Source of the DNA: Elysia marginata
Lineage: Eukaryota; Mollusca; Gastropoda; Plakobranchidae
DNA: 21,618 bases
Assembly: GCA_019649035.1 (NCBI GenBank)
Contig: BMAT01007617.1
Span: forward strand, 84,115-105,732
Direction: 5' to 3'
A program made the position numbers and the translations under genes. This document shows positions 11,528-19,823 of this stretch, in pieces (position 1 is the first letter of the stretch; each line of letters starts with the position of its first letter). Under the pieces are notes generated by a model that did not search any database, was not told the origin of the DNA, and saw only the letters and a list, made by a program, of their open reading frames with translations.

Positions 11528-14234
11528 GTAGTTCTACTACTACTATTACCACTACTACTACTAATATTGATGCTGCAACTGCTACTACAAATACTACTAC
11601 AGTTTTTCTATCGTTATAGCTATCATAATTGTTATAACTATGATAAAAAAAAAAGAAATTACTGATAGGCGCGATTGAAACAACTACATTTTTGCAATGC
11701 TAGTAGATTTAAGCATTGACTTGTGCTTAATCTTGAAGTCTAAAGTGCCCTCTATGTAGAGACTACCTAGCCGTATAGTCTACACGTCTTCTATTTAGAG
11801 ACCAACTAACCTTGGATTCTAGGTGCATTCTATTTAGATATTACCTAGCCTTGGAGTCTAGGTGCCCTCTATTTAGAGACTACCTAGCCTTATAGTCTAG
11901 ACACCTTCTATTTAGAGACTACCTAGCCTTGGAGTCTAAGTGCCCTCTATTTAGAGACTACCTAGCTTTTGAGTCTAGGTGCCCTCTATTTAGAGACTAC
12001 CTAGCCTTATAGTCTAGACGCCTTCTATTTAGAGACTACCTAGCCTTAGAGTCTAGGTGCCCTCTATTTAGATACTACCTAGCCTTGGAGTTTAGGTGCC
12101 CTCTATTTAGAGACTACCTAGCCTTATAGTCTAGACGCCTTCTATTTAGAGACTACCTAGCCTTGGAGTCTAGGTGCCCTCTATTTAGATACTACCTAAC
12201 CTTGGAGTCTAGGTGCCCTCTATTTAGATACTACCTAGCCTTGGAGTCTAGGTGCCCTCTATTTAGAGACTACCTAGCCTTGGAATCTAGGTGCCCTCTA
12301 TTTAGATACTACCTAACCTTGGAGTCTACGTGCCCTCTATTTAGATACTACCTAGCCTTGGAGTCTAGGTGCCCTCTATTTAGAGACTTCGTTAACATCT
12401 TTCAAAGATCTTTCAAAGCTATCTTCTTCAGTTTTGACACTACATGTGGACAGTTTGATACTATTCAAAGGTAGGAGAGAAACATAAGACACCGGAGCTC
12501 CAGTAAAGGAGAATGATGGTTTTGTTATAATCAGCAGAGATTTTCTAAAGTTGCATTTTTTTAAAGATATAAACAGTTCTACAAATTTTCAAGAAAACCA
12601 TTGTTTTTTTAGATCTTAAATTCACTAATATTGAGTTATCATGATCAGTGGCAGTAACATCTTATCTTGCTTGTGTATATTAGTTGTAAGAATCAAATAG
12701 AAAATGTTTAAAAGCTATTCATGGTAAATCTACATAAAGCAGCAGTACAAATTTAACAAATAGAGCTCCAATATTTGTAAAGTACTTCCGTCTATGTTAT
12801 AATGTTTCAAAGAAATATAAGCGCCGCAAAACTGAAGCTTCACCACTTAAACCGTTTAAGTAGATTGAATTAAAATACTTTTGGGTGAACATCTACCTCC
12901 TAAAAAATTTTTAGCAACCGATCGCCCCTAGATAACAAAGTTAAAAAGCAAAATTTATTGGTACACAGAATTTGAGGGTATGGTAGGTACGAGCAAACCA
13001 AAGCTAAATAATCGAGTAATAACTAAACGTTTTAAGGGTCTCGGAGTTAACAAAAATGACAAAATTTCAGATTTTGGATTAGCTATCGAGCTAGCTGTCA
13101 AGGTAGTAAATAAAACGGATAAAATGAATAGGACGAAGCTTATATATACATAAAAAAATGTACAAAATAAAAAATACTTTTTCTATCGATTTAGTATAAC
13201 CTCTGATTATGTGATAGTTTATTATGATTTTATTGCGCAGAAAAGAATTTGTACTGCCTGTCTGAACCTACAAGTCGAGTTATATATCATGCGCCTAAGC
13301 CAGTTTACCACTGTTCCACGCACATGTGGCGTCGTGGTCTAATGGTAGACGTTCGGCTTTCGGAGCGAGAGGTCCGGGGTTCGAGTCCTGCTTTCGGCAG
13401 GTCGACGTTTAGTCCTTGAGAAAGGCTATTTACACACATTTCTTAGCCTCACCAATGCCTTAAACGAGTACCCAACTATAGGCAGCAAAAGATCTTGTCA
13501 GAATGCTAGAGTGATGCGCTTAACTAGCTGCTCCTCTGTGAGTTCAGAAGGTACTGGTTGTGAATGGCCTGTCCGGGGACCCATGTAAAGCGCTTAGAGC
13601 ACATTAGTGGATAAGCGCTGCATAAAAAAAAAACGTTCTCTTTCACGACATTTGTACAAGTTCAAAGTCCAGTTTATGTTTTAGAAATTTTAATGCGACG
13701 ATTCCTTAATTGAAGTTTATTATTAATTGTATAGTTTTTAAGCACTTTGACCTCCCTCTACATTAAATACACATGCCTTTTAACAAAAGCTACTGGTTTA
13801 TTGTATCCTCCTCGTGTAAGACTCTATCTAGCTTGGGAGATTCAGCCTCTCAAGGTATTCACATTCAAGATGAGATAACTCCGGGGACAACTACCGCTAC
13901 GGATAACGTAACCTCTATAGTAAACTACGGAGGTAATAACTCTAGTGCAGACCCGGGATGGCAGGAAACCTCTTCTCCTTCGCCCGCGACGGACCAACCC
14001 ATTGACAACATAGTGCCACCAACGACTAAGCTAACCATACCAACTACAACAGCAAAATCTAGGAATGTTATTCTACCTCAAACACTGCCAACCACAGAAG
14101 CATCGGCGGAGACGACGCAGAGAAAAGCTGCAACAACTACGATCAGGCAGCCCACAACTTACAATACATCTCCGTCAACTGCTACCACAACAACGACAAC
14201 CACAACACCATCAACAACAACTTCATCAACTACG

Positions 14235-14266
<32 letters not shown>

Positions 14267-17200
14267 GACTACGACAACGACAACAGATCATCCGCTTGCA
14301 AATCTTGTGTATTCATCATGTTCCACTCAAGAATGTCAGACATTTTCGGACGTTATAAAGGTAGGCTTATCACGATCATATTAAAAAAGTCAAACTCTTT
14401 ATGTCTTCAGCTTTCATATTAAATGGCATGAAACGCTTGGGATAATTCTTGTCCAAAAATTTAATATGAAGAGCTTTCCAGCATGAACATATAGTAATTT
14501 ACCTTGTTTATTTTTTTAAATTCCCCCTAAACCATCTAAATTTGTACAAGCAATTTTACAAACTTTTTTTTACTAGATTGACCGCTGTCGTTGTTTTCAA
14601 AAAGGCAAAAAATAACGAATGTATAATTATGTAACCCCAGAGCTCGATGAATACCACAGTATCTCCGTGTACTTCCTTCCACAACTATGCCTGTGGTAGT
14701 CGAATGGTCAGCCCTCAACAGCCCCGCTCAACGGACACACTGACGTCATTGCAGGAGATGGCCAGCAAAGACTTATACACAAGAGCTGTTGGTGAGTGTG
14801 GAACAAAAAAATGACTTTATGCGAAATAACAGTCAAAAGACATAGATCCAACATTGTGATAAGAGTTGAAATTGTTTTAAGTCAAGGAAAGCTGTGTTTA
14901 CCTTATTATAAACGATATCACTTTTTTCACTTCTTATCCATTCACACACACTTTCTTCCCCCCTCCCCCCCTCTCTCTCCCCTTTTTTGTCTCTCTTTCC
15001 CTTTACTTTTCTTTCTTTCTCTTTTTACTTCCACTAATATGTCTAGTGAAGAAATCATGATTTATGTACCAAGAAATCATTTCTTGAATTTCTTAAATAG
15101 ACACCGCTAGTTTAAAACAGATTACAGGGCTAGATTGATGCCGGAAGGAAATTAAACTTTTACCAGAATGCCAACTAAAAAAAAGTGTCACATTTAGGTA
15201 GAAACACAACAGCGTTTGTTTAGAATGAATGAATGATGAATGAATGAAAGTTTATACAGTGTAAAAGGCTTTTAGCCCATATTTTAAATACATGGTTAGT
15301 TGAAATTGTGACCTCGCCCTTTACGGTACATCACATCTTTGCAGTAATAACTTTTGCACATTGAGAAAAATTTCTATATTACAAAGACATTTACAGACGT
15401 TACATAATTACATGACAGCAAATATTTGTAACCATAATTGATAATCACAACAGGATAATACATTCATATAAAAACACTTGCTATGATTGTCTTATCCAAC
15501 GATTGTTTGATAACTAAACATAATTATGTTTTTAAGGGTTTCAGGTCTTATGTATTTAGCAGAGTTCCTAGATTTTGTGTATTTAGGTATACGTTGTTGC
15601 GACCAAGCTCCCTAAGAATGAACTAGTTTCCTGCTGTTTTTCCTACATCTAAAATGTTTTTCAAATTCTTATTTGGACGTTTTCTATGCATTTTAGCGGC
15701 CCATATTTCATTCTCATACCATAATATTGGTTTAATCCTTACATCAAATAATTGTGTAGAGTATACGTTCCCAAGACTAAATCCCCAAGCCATTCCAATG
15801 AACACCCATTAAATCATTTTGAACGCTAACTGTTACAAATATTTATTTACTCGATGCTAGTCATTGCGAAGTTCTTTACTAACTTGGAGGCGGGAGTGGG
15901 GGCACATTTACTACCCAATAAATCATATTTTGATAAACCCAGGAAAAGATTTTACTAATACATAATTTTGTTTCTGTGTCTCCTCTTGCCTAGACTATCT
16001 ATCCCAGTTGGACACCAGCTCTGCTTCAGATGACGAACGCGTTGCGGCCACAGTGTACCAAGCATGCCTGGCGTCCAACACTGCTGAGAATGAAGATGAA
16101 GGTTAATGTCTTGTGGATCCTACAGAATGTTTAGTGCGCATCACGACATGGATGCCGTGTTGTATTATTAAATAAAAAACTGCTTAAACCTTTCTTTGAC
16201 GCTCGTTAAAAAAGTAACGGCTTTCTTTTGAACATTTAAAAGCAAAACCAATACAAACTTTAACCATGTCACTCTCGGGCTAAATCAGAACAACTTCTCC
16301 TGAAATAATTTCGGAGCCTTATGAAGAATTCCTAACAACAAAAATTATAGCTTCTGAACTCACGGAGAAGTAGCTTTTGGTATCAAAACATCCCCGTATT
16401 GAGTACAATTAAGGGATTTATACAGAGCTTACAACTGGGTACCCATTTTATGCCTTAGACAGGAAATGAACATGCACACATTCGAACACTAGACCACGGT
16501 GACGCAATGTGATAAGAGAGGTTCAATTCCATTTGTAAATCACGTGATTTGAGGAGTCCTAGACTCACGTTGACAGCAGGGTTCCTAAAAAAGAAACAAT
16601 CTAAATTCCAGGTAGTGTTGTAACCACCGTCGTGTTCAGATGTGTATAGGACTGAATGAAAATCCAACTTTGGTTGGTTTGAATAAGATATTTTATATGC
16701 CAGATATTTTTTGGGTAGCACTTTACTTGTATAGCCAAATGGAAAGGATTAGACTCGAATCAAGTCGTCAATGAAGGTTTTACATTTAAGGTGTAATTTG
16801 TGAAGACTTTAATTATTTGCTATTTTTTTCCAAATCAGTGAAAGGAAAAGTGTAGCGCTAGTTTAGATTACGCACTGAAACGAGAGTCTAAGTTTCTGAA
16901 CTATAAAAAGTTACCGTCTTTAAAACTTTACATGATCTAGATAAGTTCTATTTTCTTGTGAACTCTGAATTACAAAATATATTAGGTTTAGCAGCTTCAA
17001 ATCAAAACAAATATCTTCCTAAATAAACATTTTTTATGTATATAATATACTTTAACCTAATGTTAAGCATAGCTTATTGTTGCCATCAATTTTAGTTTTC
17101 AGAGAAGTGTCTGCACTGCTCGACAGCCTTGACCTTTTACCGGATATGACCTTGCCATTGTCCTTTGACCTTCTACTTCGGAGAGCCCAAGACAAGTTTG

Positions 17201-19823
17201 GTGTAAATCCGTTTCTAACCATCAGAAGATTAGCTCAGTTCGACGGAACAGCGTATCAGTATAGAACAAGGGTGAGGCTATTGTATACTGGGTGTTAAAC
17301 ATGAAGAGTTAGAGTTAGTATAGAGACGTCCGATTTATGCATTCAAATAATTTCTAGAATCTTTTCTTTACACAGGACTGAACATACTACAGAACGTGTT
17401 TTTTTAGCATAAATTCTTTAGTTCGTTGACATCCATGATTGCCAATCAATGTATCTTTTGAACTTCTAGTTGAACAGTTGTAAAAACAGTGGGTCGCTTA
17501 TCTCTATGGCAAATATGTCAATGCCAATAACAATGACTTACTCAAGTCGAATTTCAAACCACTGGCTCTTCTTTCAAATAGTCGAAGGTTCATCTAAGGC
17601 TAATACAACAAGACATAAAAAACATTCAAACATTTTAATTGCTGAGTTGAAAAGTATGTAGCGCTAACAAATCTATGTAACTAATGTACCATGTTTTAAA
17701 ACATTTTGTAGAAAAAATTAACGAACACAAGGCTAGTTAAAGAAACACTATTGAAAATCAAACACCTTTTCGACTCATGTACTGTAGACCTATTTACATA
17801 TACAAAAATGAACCTAACGTTTCCCTGTTCTGCTGTTCCCTTTGGTGCGAGTTGGATCATCCCGTTAAAGTTACCATGTCACACAAGGGGCTAAAAAAGG
17901 CCTTCGCCAAGAAATTGTTTTAAAGGAGCATACTGTGGCATAATAAAGTCCATGTTACTTTGAATGGCAAGGCGGTGGGTCTCGAAGCTATTTTAAGTAG
18001 ATTGTTTAAATAGTATCTAAAGAGGGCATTCTTTTCGACTATTTTCACTTAAAGCCTACCTCAACCACCTTCCAATCACATACGTTAAGTCTTTCAATCA
18101 CATACCTTAAGTCTTTCAATCACATAACTTAAGTTTTTCAATCACATACTTTAAGTCTTTCAATCACATACCTTAAGTCTTTCAATCACATAACTTAAGT
18201 TTTTCAATCACGTACCTTAAGTCTTTCAATCACATACCTTAAGTCTTTCAAATCACGTACCTTAAGTCTTTCAATCACATACCTTAAGTCTTTCAATACC
18301 ACCCTTTCCTCTGCAGGTGTCTCTGCCAAGCCTGACTTTTCCAGATGAAGAGTACTCGGTGGACATGCAGTCCTCACAGGTTAACGTTCATTCTCTTGTC
18401 TTCAATAAGCTTTGTCTGTCTCTGTACACGTGCTATATCATATAATACAATAAAACAAGCTTCTTAAAAGTGTAAGTAGGATTTAAAGAGTGTGTGGAGT
18501 TTAAAAAAAGCAAGCTTTAAATATCTGAAAAATTCAGATTAATTCTTAGAAAATTTGTTTGACATGCGAACAAATCTCGAAGATGCTGCGCCACTCGTTT
18601 CCCACTTACCGTCTCTTCGTTCTCCCCCAACTTCCTTCGCCATACACACAGTCAACGCGTCTAACTCTCTAGCTTAATCTTTTTATCTTCAGATCTACTA
18701 ATTTTTTGTTCTTTCTCTCTACACCCTGCCTACATATTTCTCCGCCTCTGACGATCAGGATATATATCCCTCTTCTCTGTTCTTTCTTTTTTATCTTTCG
18801 TATTATTTGTGCTTTTCTCCACAGAGCTTTTCATATTTTTTAGCTTTATTTGATGCCTATCCTCATATTCTTTCTGTCTGTCTATGCAAACATGCTCTAT
18901 ATTTTGATATATTTTAGCAGATCCGTTCTATGATGATACCTTTTTGCTGGACCTTTGGTTATTATTGCAAGCTTTTTAACCATGGCTCTATATTTAATTT
19001 TTTTAAGAAGGGGCCAAAGGGCATAGTGAAAAGAACCTAAGATATTCAAAGCTACCACCATTCCCTTACAACGTACTCTGATTTCTTTCTTCACCTAACC
19101 AGGCAGCAAGAGTCTCTATCGATACTCTCAGTTACATCATCAAACGCCTTCTAGACCTACAGGCTGGGTCAAATGTTGGAAGGAAAAAGCGAGAGGCACG
19201 TTTTACAGATAGAGATGACGTTCCACTGAGCATGCGCAGAAAGAGACAGGCGTCAGGGGTGACCGAGGCTACCATCAGGGCTCGAGTGACGGAGGCACTC
19301 CGACTGGAGTGGGATGTTGCAACGGTATTTTGATACTTGGGGTGGACAGAGCAGGGCGATTTAGGCTATACTTTTAAATACACAAACAAGTGGAGGTCCT
19401 TCCATTACACTTTATTTCTTTTTTTTTCTTTTATCAAATTGTGTTTTATACATAAGCCGCAACAGAGAAAGAAAAGAAGACAAATCTTGTTTTTATTTTA
19501 AATCAAATACATGGAGATGGTCTTATTGTTACCGTGTAATGGGATTAGACCAAATGTGTCAACTAATTCTACACGTTTTGGATGAAACTGTGTTAAAAAA
19601 TTTTGAAGACAGGTGCTAAGTAAATGAAATCAATAACTTTAAACGTTTATGGTTCTGTGGATGGATTACACTCTCGCTCGCCTATCCTCAGCTCGCACGT
19701 AATGAGTTATCAGAGGAGACATACCACCTGGTCATGCAGATGTCGGTACGGACAGTCCAGAACCTTGTCCCTCAACTGCCTTGGGTGCTTCTCACTGATC
19801 TTAGCGTGATTGACAATGTGCAG
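9041..19823 (+). CDS. M13 (neprilysin-like) membrane metallopeptidase gene, 5' part, eight exons
   Basis: Joined exons are 9041-10231, 13821-14360, 14641-14791, 15994-16101, 17096-17271, 18317-18379, 19103-19324 and 19692-19823. They give 861 codons with consistent phases (0,0,1,1,0,0,0) and GT..AG borders throughout. The protein is type II: a disordered cytosolic tail (1-356), a membrane helix (about 357-383), a Thr-rich stalk (about 390-555), then the M13 ectodomain. Family evidence is the cysteine set C564, C569, C587 and C595, whose spacing matches neprilysin, within the motif PCTSFHNYACG at 586-596. Later segments also follow the family order: VYQAC (648-652), YG.NPFL-like FGVNPFL (699-705), SLPSLTFPDEEY (724-735), RLEWDVAT (810-817). 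M13 enzymes are zinc ectopeptidases that cleave small peptides. The HExxH zinc motif is not in the window, so the gene continues past 21618 and activity is untested. The tail and stalk are far longer than usual for the family. Confidence 0.82.
10282..10680. other. Start of intron 1, unique sequence
   Basis: The sequence is non-coding and AT-rich, with no gene, RNA or repeat recognised before the decayed minisatellite-like units. Confidence 0.5.
10681..10775. repeat. Decayed copies related to the 39-bp minisatellite
   Basis: Segments such as CACCTTCTATTTAGAG, GTGCCCTCTAGGTAG and GCTAGGTGCCCTCTAC match parts of the 39-bp unit found at 11761-12388, about 1 kb downstream. The period is disrupted. 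CTAGGT and ACCTAG are again present as an inverted pair around AGCGGCC. This indicates that the repeat once extended, or was duplicated, to the left of the TAC microsatellite. Confidence 0.6.
10930..11068. repeat. Pyrimidine-rich low-complexity tract
   Basis: A C/T-dominated stretch with TCTG, TATC and TCTC repetitions leads into the CTT, CTC and TAC triplet arrays. It is non-coding. Confidence 0.6.
11069..11600. repeat. CTT/CTC/TAC triplet microsatellite with assembly gap
   Basis: The order is a CTT array (about 11069-11089), mixed CTG and CTC arrays (about 11104-11153), then a long TAC (equivalently ACT or CTA) array with interruptions to about 11600. Positions 11282-11396 are Ns, 115 bases of unresolved sequence inside the array, so the true array length is unknown. 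Frames reading poly-Val on the minus strand are translations of the repeat and are not genes. Confidence 0.95.
11740..12388. repeat. 39-bp minisatellite, 16 indel-free units
   Basis: The motif GACTACCTAG or a variant recurs at exactly 39-base steps from 11761 to 12385, giving 16 full units with no indels. A partial unit precedes 11761. Each unit contains two inverted repeats: ACCTAG..9 bases..CTAGGT and CTCTA-TT-TAGAG. Variant units carrying CTTATAGTCTAGAC recur at 11761, 11878, 11995 and 12112, that is every 117 bases or three units. Because 39 is divisible by three, one frame stays open at 12163-12474 as a 13-residue peptide repeat (LESRCPLFRYYLA). It sits inside intron 1 and is best read as a by-product. 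Confidence 0.95.
12389..13324. other. Intron 1, unrecognised AT-rich sequence
   Basis: No exon, RNA or repeat family was recognised. It starts with a short duplication (ATCTTTCAAAG repeated near 12397-12420) at the edge of the minisatellite. Confidence 0.5.
13325..13635 (+). mobile_element. tRNA-derived SINE with LINE-like 3' tail
   Basis: The head carries a pol III box A (TGGTCTAATGGTAG at 13335-13348) and box B (GGTTCGAGTCC at 13378-13388). The tRNA fold is degenerate, so no amino acid is assigned. The body ends with AGCGCTT (13589-13595) and AAGCGCT (13613-13619) as an inverted pair, then a run of ten As (13623-13632). The GTAAAGCGCTTAGAGC..AAGCGCT tail resembles the 3' ends shared between many animal SINEs and their partner LINEs. 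A second decayed copy lies at about 16345-16505 on the other strand. No target duplication was identified. Confidence 0.8.
13636..13820. other. End of intron 1 with acceptor
   Basis: AT-rich intron sequence ends in TTTATTGTATCCTCCTCGTGTAAG at 13820. This acceptor restores phase 0 with the donor of exon 1. Other nearby AG sites (13831, 13845, 13854) would break the frame. Confidence 0.6.
13821..14360 (+). CDS. Exon 2: Thr-rich mucin-like stalk and start of M13 ectodomain
   Basis: This exon encodes residues 398-577, phase 0 at both ends, with donor AAAG|GTAGGC. The first 155 residues are dominated by Thr, Ser and Pro, including an uninterrupted run of 19 Thr (534-552) written in a mix of ACA, ACG and ACT. 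Such a segment is expected to be heavily O-glycosylated and extended. N-glycosylation sequons lie at N426, N436, N437 and N512. The exon ends with YSSCSTQECQTFSDVIK (561-577), which carries the first two conserved M13 cysteines, C564 and C569. The exon is well separated from exon 1 by a 3.6-kb repeat-filled intron. The acceptor was chosen on phase and has moderate strength. Confidence 0.78.
14641..14791 (+). CDS. Exon 3: M13 signature segment PCTSFHNYACG
   Basis: The exon encodes residues 578-627 plus one base of codon 628. The acceptor is CCCCAG at 14640 and the donor G|GTGAGT is strong. SSMNTTVSPCTSFHNYACG aligns with the family pattern (hydrophobic-x-SMN.TVxPC.xF..YACG). C587 and C595 complete the four-cysteine set with spacings 5, 18 and 8, which in neprilysin form or anchor ectodomain disulphides. 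N581 is a glycosylation sequon. The remainder (QEMASKDLYTRAV) matches the early helical region. The exon was missed by simple frame scanning because it is only 151 bases. Confidence 0.85.
14792..15222. other. Intron 3, pyrimidine-rich part
   Basis: Non-coding. A C/T-rich tract spans about 14940-15035. The frame over 14796-15110 crosses the donor of exon 3 and translates this tract. I do not regard it as a gene. Confidence 0.5.
15223..15830 (-). mobile_element. 5'-truncated LINE fragment with TTCA-type tail
   Basis: The minus-strand frame at 15623-15805 reads LFDVRIKPILWYENEIWAA and then LKNILDVGKTAGN. This is the pattern seen downstream of the catalytic centre in many non-LTR reverse transcriptases (a Fd..vkPilLYg.EiWg type motif). 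The 3' side (about 15250-15620) would be 3' UTR. The minus strand then ends in TTCATTCA repeats at 15223-15248, a common LINE tail form. The copy is short and not autonomous. I cannot assign the clade. Confidence 0.6.
15994..16101 (+). CDS. Exon 4: M13 ectodomain segment with VYQAC
   Basis: The acceptor is CTCCTCTTGCCTAG at 15993, phase 1, and the donor is GAAG|GTTAAT. It completes D628 and encodes residues to 663. ERVAATVYQACLASNT matches the M13 segment in which a helix carries Y..C. C652 lies 57 residues after C595, close to the spacing in neprilysin. The acidic end (ENEDE) is followed by exon 5. No start or stop is present, so it is internal. Confidence 0.78.
16102..16344. other. Start of intron 4, unrecognised
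   Basis: AT-rich intron sequence with no feature recognised. Confidence 0.5.
16345..16505 (-). mobile_element. Decayed antisense copy of the SINE at 13325-13635
   Basis: On the minus strand, GTGGTCTAGTG (about 16487-16497) matches box A of the 13325 element. Further along, GGTACCCAGTTGTAAGC matches GAGTACCCAACTATAGGC, and CTCCGTGAGTTCAGAAG matches CTCTGTGAGTTCAGAAGG, in the same order. Spacing is compressed and the 3' tail is absent, so the copy is old and truncated. Confidence 0.6.
16506..17095. other. End of intron 4, unrecognised
   Basis: AT-rich non-coding sequence. The acceptor used for exon 5 is the AG at 17095. An AG at 17102 just downstream would break the frame. One at 17104 would keep it and remove three residues. 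Confidence 0.5.
17096..17271 (+). CDS. Exon 5: M13 ectodomain segment with FGVNPFL
   Basis: Entering in phase 1 after exon 4, it encodes residues 664-722. DLLLRRAQDKFGVNPFLTIRRL resembles the family's helix-then-YGvnpff segment, followed by a beta strand (GTAYQYRTR). The donor is AAGG|GTGAGG, phase 0. An AG at 17104 offers a NAGNAG-like alternative start that would remove three residues in frame. Confidence 0.75.
17272..18069. other. Intron 5, non-repetitive part
   Basis: No further exon is supported. A frame at 17470-17661 has an acceptor-like and a donor-like edge, but its length would break the phase between exons 5 and 6. Confidence 0.5.
18070..18300. repeat. 22-bp minisatellite abutting an exon
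   Basis: CAATCAC recurs at 18073, 18095, 18117, 18139, 18161, 18183, 18205, 18227, 18249 and 18272, with a partial unit at 18294. The unit is about CTTTCAATCACATACCTTAAGT. One unit carries a one-base insertion. The variant AACTTAAGTTTTT occurs in two units 66 bases (three units) apart. The array ends 16 bases before the first base of exon 6, so its pyrimidine-rich units occupy the region where a branch point and polypyrimidine tract normally lie. Confidence 0.95.
18317..18379 (+). CDS. Exon 6: 63-nt in-frame exon, SLPSLTFPDEEY
   Basis: It encodes residues 723-743, phase 0 at both ends, with acceptor CTTTCCTCTGCAG and donor CACAG|GTTAAC. SLPSLTFPDEEY corresponds to the M13 stretch GLPsrdyY that follows the strand of exon 5. 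Skipping it would remove 21 residues without a frameshift. It is too short to be found by frame length. Confidence 0.75.
18380..19102. other. Intron 6, partly pyrimidine-rich
   Basis: A long pyrimidine-rich stretch (about 18595-18880) with TCTCT and TTCTTT repetitions. No gene or RNA was recognised. It ends in the acceptor TTCTTTCTTCACCTAACCAG at 19102. Confidence 0.5.
19103..19324 (+). CDS. Exon 7: M13 helical segment with two furin-type sites
   Basis: It encodes residues 744-817, phase 0 at both ends, with donor ACG|GTATTT. AARVSIDTLSYIIKRLLDL (744-762) and ARVTEALRLEWDVAT (803-817) match the paired helices of the M13 fold. The second ends in the LE..iA motif. Between them is a basic insertion longer than usual for the family. 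It contains RKKR (770-773, followed by E) and RRKR (788-791, followed by Q), both fitting R-x-[KR]-R. Confidence 0.78.
19325..19691. other. Intron 7
   Basis: AT-rich intron ending in CTCTCGCTCGCCTATCCTCAG at 19691. The open frame from 19624 starts inside this intron and runs in a different frame from exon 8. Confidence 0.55.
19692..19823 (+). CDS. Exon 8: M13 segment NELSEETYHLVMQM..PWVLL
   Basis: It encodes residues 818-861, phase 0 at both ends, with donor GTGCAG|GTAATG. NELSEETYHLVMQMSVRTVQNLVPQLPWVLLTDL corresponds to the family's R...yn.mtl.eL....p.i.W..fl region, which lies before the long central helices and the zinc site. It is the last exon I can support, and the coding sequence must continue beyond the window. 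Confidence 0.78.

Noticed and set aside
11277..11552. Poly-Val frame on the minus strand
   Set aside because: It is translated from the TAC triplet array and runs into the assembly gap.
12163..12474. Open frame encoding a 13-residue repeat (LESRCPLFRYYLA)
   Set aside because: It is the translation of the 39-bp minisatellite inside intron 1. The frame stays open because 39 is a multiple of three.
14065..14358. Gln/Arg-rich frame overlapping exon 2
   Set aside because: It is a shifted reading of the ACN triplet region. The Thr frame is supported by splice phases and by the M13 cysteine motif.
17470..17661. Possible extra exon with an acceptor-like start and AAAA|GTATGT end
   Set aside because: Its length (185 nt to the donor-like site) would break the phase 0 to phase 0 join between exons 5 and 6, and its protein does not match the M13 region expected there.
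18070..18300. CRISPR-like array
   Set aside because: The 22-bp units are directly adjacent with no unique spacers and lie in a eukaryotic intron, so this is a minisatellite.
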